DNA of 64,000 bases from Pseudoalteromonas shioyasakiensis (GTDB lineage: Bacteria; Pseudomonadota; Gammaproteobacteria; Enterobacterales; Alteromonadaceae), in NCBI GenBank assembly GCA_013391845.1, contig CP058414.1, forward strand, positions 3,086,501 to 3,150,500, in the 5' to 3' direction. The notes under the pieces are model-generated. The model was given only the letters and a program-made list of their open reading frames with translations. It had not been told where the DNA came from and searched no databases. Positions 27,245 through 36,246 of this stretch are shown here, one piece after another (position 1 is the first letter of the stretch; every line of letters starts with the position of its first letter). Position numbers and translations under genes: made by a program.

Positions 27245-28054
27245 CTAGAACCTAAATTCAAAGTTTACATTTGCTGCAGTCTCACTTTCACTACGATCAA
27301 ACCAATTCATCGATTTATAGACCGCCTCACCTGTAATGGCGAACCAATGTGTGAATGCATACTCAAGAGCAATGCTGACACCGGCATTGTGGCCGTCGTA
27401 ATCAGCGCTAAAATCAAGGCATTGCTCTGGCGTATCACCACATGCTCGAGTTAACATAGCCCCTTCTTCGCTGGCAAGATAATACATCTGCGTATAATCA
27501 ACATCGATAGAGCCTTTTTGATAAAAGACACTGCCATATAACAAGGCTTTTGAGCTTAAACGGTAACCTGAAATAAGTGCAATATCATAAGTATCGTGCG
27601 ACAAATCCCAATCATAGGTATCGTCATCGTAATTACCCGCTAATAGTGGACCATACCCCGAATCTTTACTGCGAATATAGCCAAGGCTAACCGCCATAGA
27701 GAGGTTTTTCTCGGCGGCAGACTCTAAAGGGCTGCCATAAAACTGATGCTTAATAGCGTATTTTTCATAATCATGATCGCCGCCAATACCTGCACCTAGG
27801 CTAAGCTCCGTCGAATAACCTAAGGTCATACTCATCGAAGTAGTTAACGCGGTACTCGTTGATGTGCTCTCACTGGTATCTTTAGCAATAATCTTGCTTG
27901 TATCAGTACCAACGGTTGCACGAAAATGAAAGGGGTCACTGTTGATCTCGGGGCTCTCAAAGCGGGCCATCGATACACCTGTTTCGGTTGTAGATTGACA
28001 GCCAGCTAATAAACCTAAAGCTATAAACGCCAAAAGAGGCTTTAACGTTTTCAC
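27245..28054 (-). CDS. outer-membrane beta-barrel lipoprotein, function unknown
   Basis: A 269-residue lipoprotein: MKTLKPLLAFIALGLLAGC with lipobox LAGC (Cys19). The mature part is built of alternating hydrophobic strands with Gly/aromatic residues (YSTELSLGAGIGG, YDIALISGYRLSSKALLYGSVFYQKG, GVSIALEYAFTHWFAITGEAVYKS) and ends in NVNFEFRF, with a final Phe as in outer-membrane barrels. It has one pair of cysteines in a long loop (RACGDTPEQCLDF). Single gene upstream of nothing obvious; function unknown. Confidence 0.75.
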   Translation of the reverse strand: MKTLKPLLAFIALGLLAGCQSTTETGVSMARFESPEINSDPFHFRATVGTDTSKIIAKDTSESTSTSTALTTSMSMTLGYSTELSLGAGIGGDHDYEKYAIKHQFYGSPLESAAEKNLSMAVSLGYIRSKDSGYGPLLAGNYDDDTYDWDLSHDTYDIALISGYRLSSKALLYGSVFYQKGSIDVDYTQMYYLASEEGAMLTRACGDTPEQCLDFSADYDGHNAGVSIALEYAFTHWFAITGEAVYKSMNWFDRSESETAANVNFEFRF

Positions 28055-28151
28055 TTAATTTCCTTATATATTATTATTTTAACGCGAAGATTCTAGACTA
28101 AGGCCTGGTAGCTCGCAATAAATTAATAACAAAAAAGGTACAAACTCTATA

Positions 28152-28601
28152 TTAAGCGCGTTCATCCTTGGGTGATTCCATCACGACATGAGTTGTAATG
28201 GTTCTTACTTGTGGGATAGAGCCAAGTACATCAGCATGAAACGCTTTATAGGACTTAAGATCTGTTGTTTCAATTCTCAGCAAATATTCAAACGAGCCAG
28301 TTACATTGTGGCACTCTTTTACTTCATCAATAAACTCAAGAGCTTGTTCGAATGCTCGCTGAGATATTGTTGAGTGTTCATTTAAACCAACCCCAACATA
28401 AGCGATAAATCCTAGGCCAACAGCCTGATTATTAATAACCACTCGATACCCCGCAATAACCCCAAGCTTTTCTAATTCTTGCACTCTACGAAGGCATGCT
28501 GATGGCGATAAACCCACTTTTTCTGCCAGCTCTGCATTGGCAATTCGGCCATTGCGCTTAAGCTCGCGCAATATTCTATCGTTAATTTTGTCTTTTTTCA
28601 T
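28152..28601 (-). CDS. Lrp/AsnC-family regulator
   Basis: A 149-residue regulator: N-terminal helix-turn-helix (DRILRELKRNGRIANAELAEKVGLSPSACLRRVQELEKLGVIAGYR) and C-terminal RAM ligand-binding domain (FIDEVKECHNVTGSFEYLLRIETTDLKSYKAF). Such proteins bind amino acids and control transport or catabolism. It is divergent from a LysE-type amino-acid exporter across about 100 bp with a small palindrome, so it very likely activates that exporter in response to its substrate, as Lrp-type regulators of LysE/RhtB exporters do. Confidence 0.92.
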   Translation of the reverse strand: MKKDKINDRILRELKRNGRIANAELAEKVGLSPSACLRRVQELEKLGVIAGYRVVINNQAVGLGFIAYVGVGLNEHSTISQRAFEQALEFIDEVKECHNVTGSFEYLLRIETTDLKSYKAFHADVLGSIPQVRTITTHVVMESPKDERA

Positions 28602-28639
28602 TCTTGATTGTGAATTTCAAATATCAATAACAACATTAA

Positions 28640-28654
28640 GCGCAATAATTGTGC
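28640..28654. promoter_or_regulatory. candidate Lrp operator
   Basis: GCGCAATAATTGTGC, an imperfect 7-1-7 palindrome (one mismatched pair), in the Lrp/LysE divergent intergenic region, 46 bp before the LysE start. Confidence 0.4.
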
Positions 28655-28700
28655 ATATTACAACTTATAATTGCATCATAATTTAAATGGAGAAATAGTA

Positions 28701-29291
28701 ATGAGTTTTGAAATTTTAACAGCCTTGGCATTATTTGCGTTGGTGTCATCAATTACCCCAGGACCGAATAACTTAATGTTGATGAGCTCAGGTGCTAACT
28801 TTGGCTTTAAAAGAACCATGCCACACTTACTTGGCGTGACGTTTGGCTTTATGTTTATGCTGGTTTTGGTGGGCCTTGGCATCATGCAGCTATTTGATTT
28901 GTTTCCACCAAGCTATTTGATATTAAAAGTATTTTGCATTGCTTACTTACTCTATCTGGCGTTTAAAATTGCCACAAGTAATGCACAACAAAAAGCCAGT
29001 AGTGAAAGTAAGCCACTTACTTTTATTCAGGCTGCACTATTTCAATGGGTGAACCCAAAAGCGTGGGCAATGGCGTTAAGCGCGGTTAGTTTGTATGCCC
29101 CAGACAAAAACCTCACCTCAGTGTTAATAGTAAGCCTTGTATTTGGCTTAATTAACCTGCCATGCGTCAGCTCATGGACTTTACTTGGCGAAAAGCTTCA
29201 ACATTTGCTTGCCAGCCCAAAGCGCTTGAAAGCATTTAACTACCTAATGGCAATACTATTAATCGCTTCAGTGATGTTTAGTTTGTTTTGA
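28701..29291 (+). CDS. LysE/RhtB-family amino-acid exporter
   Basis: ATG 28701 has GGAGAAAT just before it and is the natural start. The 196-residue protein has the LysE signature near the N-terminus (SSITPGPNNLMLMSSGANFGFKRTMPHLLGV) and about six membrane helices, including FQWVNPKAWAMALSAVSLY. It should export an amino acid by proton antiport. Regulated most likely by the divergent Lrp-type protein. The following 100 bases hold the remains of a peptidase gene on the other strand. Confidence 0.88.
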   Translation: MSFEILTALALFALVSSITPGPNNLMLMSSGANFGFKRTMPHLLGVTFGFMFMLVLVGLGIMQLFDLFPPSYLILKVFCIAYLLYLAFKIATSNAQQKASSESKPLTFIQAALFQWVNPKAWAMALSAVSLYAPDKNLTSVLIVSLVFGLINLPCVSSWTLLGEKLQHLLASPKRLKAFNYLMAILLIASVMFSLF

Positions 29292-29319
29292 TTTGGGCAA
29301 GCTTTGCTTGGCTTATTTT

Positions 29320-30014
29320 TCACATGGCACTTAAAAAATCAACATGGTAATGCTCATCATGTCGTACCCAAGATGGTCTAGTCGAAAACTGGATGTGCTT
29401 TTTAAATCATCTGCATACTTGGTTTTATAAAGCCCTGCAGGGTTGGGTCAAAGGTCACCCGCCAAAGATCGTAACCTTTTGCTGTTGCCGATGTATGCAG
29501 CTCAACAATATGAGCTGCTAAAGCGGTGTAATCAACCTTAAACTGTTCAAACTGGCCTTGTTCATAAAATTCAATGTCGTAGCCAAAACGATTGAAAACG
29601 AGAGTTGGCAAATGAACGGATTGCCCCTTTTCGTTAACAACAGATGTCATAAAATCAATAGACAAACCATTTTGATGGGTCTTGTGCGAGTTAAGTTTAC
29701 TGCCATTTTCTAAGCCCGTTTCAGCGTATTTGTATCGTTTATCTGAATGGGATTTCTGGAGCGTTTGGTAAGCATCAACAATGATGTTTTTTACCTGCGA
29801 ATGAACATACGTACGCCCTACCAGCTCAGCCACTTTGCTGTAACTGGTAAAGTTATCGCCATTGCTTGGCAGTTTTACTGCATTACGTACATAGCCATTG
29901 GCAGTAACCACATAAACTGTTAGCCATAGCCGACTGAGAGCTAATTAATAAGACTACAACTAAACACGTTAATGCGGCAAAAAATAACGGTCGAAACCAA
30001 ATTAAAATAAACGC
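29320..30014 (-). pseudogene. disrupted LAS-type murein endopeptidase (MepA/M74-like), two frameshifts
   Basis: Three frames are needed to read one conserved protein. Directly after the cytochrome b561 stop a signal peptide is readable (FRPLFFAALTCLVVVLLISSQSAMA), with no ATG, GTG or TTG ahead of it. The central part, 29911-29402, in another frame, has the metallopeptidase motif SHKTHQNGLSIDF and VTFDPTLQGF. Just past its stop, in a third frame to 29320, comes PSWVRHDEHYHVDF, the second His-rich zinc motif. Together these are the H-x2-H-x-G-x3-D and H-x-H elements of LAS peptidases that cut peptidoglycan cross-links. As written no functional product can be made. Gene decay or sequencing error. 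Confidence 0.75.
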
Positions 30015-30536
30015 TTAAAGCATACTCTTTAAGGTCGCGTCTTTATCTATGAAATGATGCTTAAGCGCCGCTAAAATATGGATTGAAAGGGCCGCTGATA
30101 ACAAATAGCCAGATAAAATATGAATTTGCCAGCCAAAATCGCTTAACCAAGCATTAAACGCAACGGCCTGACCCGTTTCATTGTAATTACTAGCAATTAA
30201 TTGCCACGAAAAAACAGCAATACCAAAACCGCCAAAACCACTATAAAAAGCACCTGACAGTAACATTACAGCTAGCAAGATTAGCAAGCCCCAATGATAA
30301 AAATGAAGCCACTTAGTTAAGCTCGTTTGTATGGCAGATTGAAACGGCTGATAGAGCCTATAAACTATCCTTAATAACCAGATGATAGCAATGATCACCG
30401 CGATTGATTTATGCCAATGATACAAGCTGTAATCAGTCACCCAGGTCATGTAGTAACCCAACACAAGTACGCTCAGAATTAATATCGCACTTAGCCAGTG
30501 CAAAATCTTATGTGTTTTCTGTGTCTTTTTTGTCAT
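30015..30536 (-). CDS. cytochrome b561 family protein
   Basis: A 173-residue inner-membrane protein with four helices of the bacterial cytochrome b561 (CybB) type. Heme-ligating histidines are visible: His in KTHKILHWLSAILI near the N-terminus, SLYHWHKSIAVIIAIIWLLRI in helix 2, and HILSGYLLSAALSIHILAALKHHF in helix 4. It should move electrons from quinol to a periplasmic acceptor or protect against superoxide. The broken peptidase gene follows directly after its stop in the same frame, so the two were probably one transcript. Confidence 0.9.
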   Translation of the reverse strand: MTKKTQKTHKILHWLSAILILSVLVLGYYMTWVTDYSLYHWHKSIAVIIAIIWLLRIVYRLYQPFQSAIQTSLTKWLHFYHWGLLILLAVMLLSGAFYSGFGGFGIAVFSWQLIASNYNETGQAVAFNAWLSDFGWQIHILSGYLLSAALSIHILAALKHHFIDKDATLKSML

Positions 30537-30618
30537 GAACTTTATCCTTAAAAACTATATTCATGACTTAATAGTAAAGATTAAGCTTTTGTTTTAAATA
30601 AGATTGTGACGAAAGCCA

Positions 30619-31422
30619 TCATTCTGTGACGAATGCACTCGACTCACTTAATACATTTGCTAGAGCAGGCTTAAAAGTTTTGCTAACAGGAATGCAAAAC
30701 CCTAGTTTCATCTGTAAAGTTGCATTTGCTTTATGAAGATTAAAATCTTCAATGTGGGCTAAGTTTACAAGGTAGCTGCGATGCACTTGCTTGAATTCAT
30801 AGCAAGGCAAGTGAGCTTGGCTGTTTTTGATGGTATCTCTTTTTAAAAAGCATTCAGATAATGTTTGTATTTCGACATAGTTGCCTGCAGCTTTAATAAA
30901 TAATATTGATTCTGGAGAAAGTCTCTTAACAACCCCTTTGTGGTTTATTTCAATATACTTAGGTGGACCTTTCTCTGGCTTATCTTGCTTCGCTTGTGGC
31001 AAAAACGACATGCTGCATAATCGCCACAACGCCAAAACTAAGCAACACGCTATTAAGTACTTTGGTAAAAGCTGGATAAATGACGCTGCAATTGCATAAC
31101 CATAAAAAGAGTAATCAATAAAAATACGTAAGATCACCAATGAACAAATAGCAACTGTGCACGCGATAATAAAAACAAATAAGTTATTACGGACTCTGCC
31201 TTTTAAATCAACAAAAGCCACCAATGCAATATTTAAAGCACATAAAGCCCCCCACTCTTTGAACCAAAAAACCTGTGAGTCCATAAACTGATATTGGCCT
31301 CCTGCAGTTAAATGGCGCCAAAAAAAGCAATATACATTAAATAAAATAAAAAAAGCCCCCCATAAAAAAGCCGCTTTTTGCCAAAGTTTTGTTAATTGCT
31401 GCCAGTATTTATAAATAATCAT
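30619..31422 (-). CDS. membrane-anchored LytTR transcriptional regulator
   Basis: ATG 31422 has GGAG five bases upstream and is preferred to the GTG at 31428. About 267 residues: four hydrophobic helices in the first 150 residues, then a LytTR DNA-binding domain (LSPESILFIKAAGNYVEIQT, FKQVHRSYLVNLAHIEDFN). There is no receiver domain, so the membrane part may sense the signal directly or it may be autoregulated through the membrane. No histidine kinase of the LytS type lies beside it. Divergent from the binding-protein gene at 31590, which could be its target. Confidence 0.85.
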   Translation of the reverse strand: MIIYKYWQQLTKLWQKAAFLWGAFFILFNVYCFFWRHLTAGGQYQFMDSQVFWFKEWGALCALNIALVAFVDLKGRVRNNLFVFIIACTVAICSLVILRIFIDYSFYGYAIAASFIQLLPKYLIACCLVLALWRLCSMSFLPQAKQDKPEKGPPKYIEINHKGVVKRLSPESILFIKAAGNYVEIQTLSECFLKRDTIKNSQAHLPCYEFKQVHRSYLVNLAHIEDFNLHKANATLQMKLGFCIPVSKTFKPALANVLSESSAFVTE

Positions 31423-31589
31423 AGCCACTCCATTTGAATCATAAAAGATAGCAAAAATAAGTACTTCCTTATAAAGGCTTTTTAATTATATGTTAAAGCT
31501 TGTTAGTTCATACAATAGCTCTCTGGTAAATTCTAGCTAGGCCACTATAATTAGTTCGTGCTTATAATAAAATTGCAATATGTAGTGCT

Positions 31590-32600
31590 ATGTCTTTAAA
31601 AGTATTATTAAATTTTAAATTAAACTGGGTGTTTTTGTGCGCCTGTTTTTGGCTTTTTGCTCTGCCAATTCAGGCCAAATATGTGGTGGCTGTTGTGGGT
31701 AAAACCAAGAACGATAGCTTTTATCAGCAAGCCTTTAAAGGGTGTGAGCAATTTGCAAAACAACATCTCGATTTTGAATGTATTTACGACGGCCCTAAAG
31801 ACTTTCAAGATATTCGCACCCAAGTGTTAGTGATCACCGACCTCATTCGTAGAAACAATATTAGTGGTTTATTAATCGCAACCACAGACTCTAATTATCT
31901 TGTTGCAAGAGCTCTTAAACAGCTTAAAGATAACAACATTCCTGTAATTACTTTTGACTCTGATCTGCTCGAAGAAGATCAGCAATATCGTTTAGCCTAT
32001 GTAGGTACTAATAATTTTGATTATGGTGTTGCGTTAGGCAACGAATTAAAAAAATTTACTAACAAAACAACCAACCAAGTGTGTATTCAGTCAGGGCATT
32101 CAACGACACCTAATTTAAACAAGCGTATTGAAGGTGTGCGCTATGCATTATCAGGGCAAAAAGATAAACGTTTAAGCGGTGAAAATGGCTGGAGTGAGTT
32201 TGATCGATGTCCTTTGTATAGCTTAGGCAAGCGAGAGGTATCCCTCGGCCAGCTCGACAAACTTCTTAACCTCGAAAATCCACCACTATTTTTAGCTGTA
32301 GCAGGTTTTGCCCAATTTAACCCTAACTATGCAAACGTAATTGCTAAACATAAACAGCGCATTGCTAATCAAGAGGTAGTGATCGTTTCTGCCGATACAG
32401 AGCAAATGCAATTAGACATATTAAAGCAAGGATTATCATCGGCTAACATTGGTCAAAACCCATTTGAAATGGGCCGTCTGTCTGCTGAATTGATGTATCA
32501 GTACCTAACTAAAGGTGAGCGACCCGCTAAGTCTCACTATTATTTAGACTTTCACTATTGCCAGCAAAGTAATGCTGGTACTTGCACCGTTAATCACTAA
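31590..32600 (+). CDS. orphan periplasmic sugar-binding protein (LacI/RbsB-like)
   Basis: A 336-residue protein with a signal peptide (about 30 residues ending PIQA-KYV). The mature part is a type 1 periplasmic-binding fold: VVAVVGKTKNDSFYQQAFKGCEQFA, NNISGLLIATTDSN, NIPVITFDSDLL, YVGTNNFDYGVALGNEL, GQNPFEMGRLSAELMYQYL. It resembles ribose-type binding proteins and TorT-like sensor partners. No ABC transporter genes are adjacent, so a signalling role (partner of a sensor kinase) is possible. Divergent from the LytTR regulator by about 167 bp. Confidence 0.85.
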   Translation: MSLKVLLNFKLNWVFLCACFWLFALPIQAKYVVAVVGKTKNDSFYQQAFKGCEQFAKQHLDFECIYDGPKDFQDIRTQVLVITDLIRRNNISGLLIATTDSNYLVARALKQLKDNNIPVITFDSDLLEEDQQYRLAYVGTNNFDYGVALGNELKKFTNKTTNQVCIQSGHSTTPNLNKRIEGVRYALSGQKDKRLSGENGWSEFDRCPLYSLGKREVSLGQLDKLLNLENPPLFLAVAGFAQFNPNYANVIAKHKQRIANQEVVIVSADTEQMQLDILKQGLSSANIGQNPFEMGRLSAELMYQYLTKGERPAKSHYYLDFHYCQQSNAGTCTVNH

Positions 32601-32679
32601 AACTTTGATCTCACTAAAGTGCAATTAACTAGATAAGGACTAGACTTACAACAACTTGATTAATTGAAAGGATTTAGCA

Positions 32680-33099
32680 ATGACACACCTAGTTAGTGAT
32701 TTGATGACGCCAGACCCGTTTGCTATTAGTGCACAAAATACCCTGCATGACGCTCATAACCTAATGAAAGAGAAGAATGTCCGTCATATCCCAGTGATCA
32801 ATGAGCACGGTGGTTTAGTTGGCATGTTAACGCAAAAAATCATGATTGCTCAGGTAATGAATATCATGGCTAATTACAGCGCCAGCGCCCTTGAACGAAA
32901 AGAAAAACAAACCAAAGTAGTTGATATCATGGCTACCGATTTTACCAGTATCTCGCCAGAGCAACCGTTGCATGACGTCGCTAAGTTCTTTGTCGAAAAT
33001 CGCCACGGCTGCATGCCTGTAGTTGATAAAGATAACAACTTAGTGGGAATTCTAACCTCATCTGACTTTGTTCGCTTAGCAGCAGCATTACTCTCTTAA
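32680..33099 (+). CDS. CBS-domain pair protein
   Basis: A 139-residue cytosolic protein made of two CBS motifs: residues about 1-65 (LMTPDPFAISAQNTLHDAHNLMKEKNVRHIPVINEHGGLVGMLT) and 75-139 (DIMATDFTSISPEQPLHDVAKFF, HGCMPVVDKDNNLVGILTSSDFV). Stand-alone CBS pairs bind adenine nucleotides or S-adenosyl ligands and act as energy sensors, often by docking to other proteins. Partner unknown. Ribosome site GAAAGGA is 8 bases before ATG 32680. Terminator at 33122. Confidence 0.9.
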   Translation: MTHLVSDLMTPDPFAISAQNTLHDAHNLMKEKNVRHIPVINEHGGLVGMLTQKIMIAQVMNIMANYSASALERKEKQTKVVDIMATDFTSISPEQPLHDVAKFFVENRHGCMPVVDKDNNLVGILTSSDFVRLAAALLS

Positions 33100-33121
33100 G
33101 CCGTTAAATTTAAACTTATAT

Positions 33122-33154
33122 CTGCACACTGAATTTTTTACATTCGGTGTGCAG
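33122..33154 (+). terminator. CBS gene terminator
   Basis: CTGCACACTGAAT / ATTCGGTGTGCAG (one T-G pair) followed by AGTTTTC, 23 bp after the stop. Confidence 0.7.
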
Positions 33155-33332
33155 AGTTTTCATACTCCACCTTAGCCATAGCTACTGCAACAAAACACAA
33201 AAAAAATCTAACCAAATAAATTCAACAACTTAACCACAAATCTCTTTTAGGCATAACGTTTGCTTCTATCTAACTAAACGTGCTTTTAAAACTAAAAGCG
33301 AAAGGAAATTAATAGATAATCTCGGAGGAGTA

Positions 33333-33851
33333 ATGAGTAATTCATCATCAAAAGTCGCAGAATTTACAGCACCGGGTGTTAAAGACCAAGCTGCAGCTGA
33401 CACAATTGCTATTTTAGACCAGCGTATGGTCGCTTTAATCGATTTACACCTCACTTTAAAACACATTCACTGGAATGTTGTTGGACCTAATTTTATTGGT
33501 GTACACGAAATGCTCGACCCGCAAGTAAGCGCAGTCCAAGAGATGACTGATACGATTGCAGAGCGTATTGCAACTATGGGTGGCATACCTGTTGGCACAC
33601 CACAATCAATTGTAGATCGCCGTACATGGGAAGACTATTCAATTGGTAAAGGTTTAGTGACTGACCATCTATCTTCACTTGATAAAGTGTACAACGGCGT
33701 CAATAAAGACCACCGTGCAGCTATCGAAAAGCTTGGTGAGCTAGACCCAGTTTCTGAAGATATGATCACCGGCCAACTGGCCGATTTAGAACAATTCCAA
33801 TGGTTTGTTCGTGCGCACATTGAATCGTCTACCGGCGAATTGAAAGGCTAA
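33333..33851 (+). CDS. dps: Dps, DNA-binding ferritin-like protein
   Basis: A 172-residue Dps protein. The ferroxidase site at the dimer interface is visible: KHIHWNVVGPNFIGVHEMLD (His and Asp ligands) and TDTIAERIATMGGIPVGTP. The N-terminal tail (SSSKVAEFTAPG) is flexible and Lys-poor compared with E. coli Dps. It forms dodecamers, oxidises Fe(II) with peroxide and protects DNA in starvation and oxidative stress. Strong ribosome site GGAGG before ATG 33333. Together with the catalase at 57549 it forms the visible peroxide-defence equipment of the window, though not adjacent. Confidence 0.93.
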   Translation: MSNSSSKVAEFTAPGVKDQAAADTIAILDQRMVALIDLHLTLKHIHWNVVGPNFIGVHEMLDPQVSAVQEMTDTIAERIATMGGIPVGTPQSIVDRRTWEDYSIGKGLVTDHLSSLDKVYNGVNKDHRAAIEKLGELDPVSEDMITGQLADLEQFQWFVRAHIESSTGELKG

Positions 33852-33879
33852 ACCCCCTAGGTCTATCCGAAGACCCCTT

Positions 33880-33903
33880 GCCCAGCATTTGCTGGGCTTT
33901 TTT
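33880..33903 (+). terminator. dps terminator
   Basis: Perfect GCCCAGCA-TT-TGCTGGGC stem followed by TTTTTT. Confidence 0.9.
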
Positions 33904-33911
33904 ATGTTTTG

Positions 33912-34868
33912 TTACAACCAACCTTTATGTTTAAAGAACAAGTAAGGTGCAAAGCCAGACAGCAACATAATGCCAATTGCAAACGGGTAACCCCATGCCC
34001 ATTGCAGTTCTGGCATGCTGTTAAAATTCATCCCATAGATACTGGCGACGACGGTCGGCGGTAGAAACACCACAGAGGCAATTGAGAAGGTTTTGATAAT
34101 TTGGTTTTGTTCGATGTTTATAAAACCCTGAGTCGAGTCCATTAAAAAGTTCACTTTATCAAACAAGAAGGTACAGTGAGACATAAGGGTATCAATATCG
34201 AGCACAATTTCACGCAGTGATTCGCGGTCTTCTGTTGGTGCTCCTAAGTAGCGCAGTAAAAACGAGATATTCCGACGCGTATCCATCAAACATAAACGCA
34301 CCTTGCCGTTGTTATCTTCAAGACGAGAGATTCGGCTAACGGCTTCTTCTAAATCTGAGTCGTCTTCTTCAAGTACATAAGCACTGAGTTTTTCTAATTG
34401 ATGGTGCATGTCTTCAAGCATATCTGCGTGGTTTTCGACTTTTTGGTCAAACAAAGTTACTAAAAGTTGCTTGGGATTATCACACGCCACTTGCCCTTTT
34501 CGAGCACGAAGTCGTAATAAACGGAAATCGGCTAATTCATCATCACGGATTGTCAGCAAACAGTTGTCTTGTAACAAACAAGCCACTGTCACCGTATTAA
34601 AGCGCCCTTCATTTGGTGACATAAAAAGCGCATGCACATGCAAGCCTTCATGGTCGATAAAACACCGGGAAGACGCCTCGATTTCTTCAACATCATCAGC
34701 ACCGGGTAAGGTAATATTGAGGGTGCCTGCCAGTGCTTGTCGTTCTTCTTCTGTTGGATTTATGGTATCAATCCAGTGGGCATTTTTAATAGAAGTGACA
34801 AGAGGCGTATCAGCAGCTGGTTCGGTTTCTGTAATTACATCTTGGTCTATAGAAAAAAATCGTAACAT
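33912..34868 (-). CDS. corA: magnesium/cobalt transporter CorA
   Basis: A 318-residue CorA channel. The large cytosolic domain contains EIEASSRCFIDHEGLHVHALF and KVRLCLMDTRRNISFLLRYLG as in E. coli CorA. The two C-terminal helices flank the selectivity motif YGMNFNSMPELQWAWGYP, and the protein ends in a basic FKHKGWL tail. It imports Mg2+ (and Co2+, Ni2+) as a pentamer, gated by intracellular Mg2+. Single gene, minus strand; converges with dps across the dps terminator. Confidence 0.94.
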   Translation of the reverse strand: MLRFFSIDQDVITETEPAADTPLVTSIKNAHWIDTINPTEEERQALAGTLNITLPGADDVEEIEASSRCFIDHEGLHVHALFMSPNEGRFNTVTVACLLQDNCLLTIRDDELADFRLLRLRARKGQVACDNPKQLLVTLFDQKVENHADMLEDMHHQLEKLSAYVLEEDDSDLEEAVSRISRLEDNNGKVRLCLMDTRRNISFLLRYLGAPTEDRESLREIVLDIDTLMSHCTFLFDKVNFLMDSTQGFINIEQNQIIKTFSIASVVFLPPTVVASIYGMNFNSMPELQWAWGYPFAIGIMLLSGFAPYLFFKHKGWL

Positions 34869-34989
34869 GCGCCCTATCCTGATAAATCAATTTAAAGCAA
34901 ATACTATAGCTGTTCACGTTAATGAACAATGACAATGCTACTAATTCCCGGGTAAATCAGAAAAATAATTTAAACCTAACATCAATTGC

Positions 34990-36219
34990 TTATTTCGCTT
35001 TTTTGAAACGCACAATAATCATACCTATCAAGATGATACCAAGGCCTATTAAGCAAGGTACAAAAGCGCTTTGCAGGGCAATATCAAAGGCTAAAAAGTC
35101 AGGGGAACCCGTTTGCCAAAGCGTCCATTCATAACCAAGTTTTGATGCAATATGTTCACCACCGCTACTAAGTACGATGATTGCATCATTGTTATCGGGA
35201 TTGATGCGAAGCGTGCTATTTATTGCCGGCTCATTTGCACCATCGTGGCCAAACACAAAATCTCCCGATGCTGTTGGCGCATAAAGCATGGTACCTAGCC
35301 CCCAAATTGGTGCGCCTAAGCTAATAGCCAATGGCTCTCGCATGGTGGAGATCATTTGCGGGCTTAACTGCCCTGTTTGAGGTGATGTTAATGCTTGCAC
35401 TAAAGCGATTAAGTCATGGCTACTTGCAAATAAACCTGTGGCCGCTGCCGATGCGTATTGAAAATGCCCAGCAGCTTGCCCGCTTTTATCATAAGCAGGT
35501 GCTATGTTGTCTAACTCAGCGAGTACATCATAACTGGCATCATTCATATTAACTGGCTTAAAGACGTTATCATTCATCCAAGTTGCAAAGCGTTGATTCG
35601 TCTTTTCTTCTACCAGTAGCTCTAGCATCAGATAGCCGCCACCAGAGTATTGAAAATCGCCCGGTGGTTTCGTGGCTTTAATTTCTCGCACACCCGTTGA
35701 TGAAAACGGGTTATCAAGCGACTCAAGTAAACTTGGTACCGTTTCACTTAGAGGAATATCAGCAAACCCCAAACCATCACTAAGCCCAGCAGTATGAGAT
35801 AACAGATGAGCAAGGCTGACCTTTTGATTATCAAACTCTGAATCAGGTAATTGCCAAGCTGTTAGTTGTTCATGTATTGCTTTAGCTAGGTCAACTTTCT
35901 GCTGCTCTGCCAAAATCATCACGCCATAAGCAGTAATAAACTTGCTAAGTGATGCCACAGGGAACAACGTATTTGCGGTTATTTCATCTTTGCTTTTCGA
36001 GTAATCTTGAAAAATCACTTCGCCACTTTCAATCAAAACATAAGCTATGTTCGCTTGGTTTTCAGAAATCAACGCCTGGCTGTTGGCAATAAATTGCTCA
36101 GTGTTACCAGTCTCAGCAATTGGCTTTAAAAACCAACCACTGACACCACCATACAAACAGGTCGCAGCCCAAGCCGATGAAAAAAATAGCGTTAACAAAA
36201 TCGTTTTAAACCAGTTCAT
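34990..36219 (-). CDS. membrane-tethered serine hydrolase (beta-lactamase/class C-like)
   Basis: A 409-residue exported protein with an N-terminal signal/anchor helix and a C-terminal transmembrane helix ending in a basic tail (IVRFKKAK), so its catalytic domain faces the periplasm. The penicillin-binding S-x-x-K motif is in LFPVASLSKFITAYG; the second motif is a Tyr in FQYSGGGYLMLELLVEEK; HDGANEP provides the third, H-x-G-like, element. The family includes D-aminopeptidases, esterases and beta-lactamase relatives, so substrate is open. It follows a membrane protein (27-bp gap) and an XRE regulator in one operon (37105 to 34990). Confidence 0.87.
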   Translation of the reverse strand: MNWFKTILLTLFFSSAWAATCLYGGVSGWFLKPIAETGNTEQFIANSQALISENQANIAYVLIESGEVIFQDYSKSKDEITANTLFPVASLSKFITAYGVMILAEQQKVDLAKAIHEQLTAWQLPDSEFDNQKVSLAHLLSHTAGLSDGLGFADIPLSETVPSLLESLDNPFSSTGVREIKATKPPGDFQYSGGGYLMLELLVEEKTNQRFATWMNDNVFKPVNMNDASYDVLAELDNIAPAYDKSGQAAGHFQYASAAATGLFASSHDLIALVQALTSPQTGQLSPQMISTMREPLAISLGAPIWGLGTMLYAPTASGDFVFGHDGANEPAINSTLRINPDNNDAIIVLSSGGEHIASKLGYEWTLWQTGSPDFLAFDIALQSAFVPCLIGLGIILIGMIIVRFKKAK

Positions 36220-36246
36220 ACCCTACTCCTTGCTGTGCAAACCGAA

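Noticed and set aside
34408..34932. 174-residue plus-strand ORF opposite corA
   Set aside because: Antisense shadow with serine-rich, unlikely composition; CorA is certain on the other strand.
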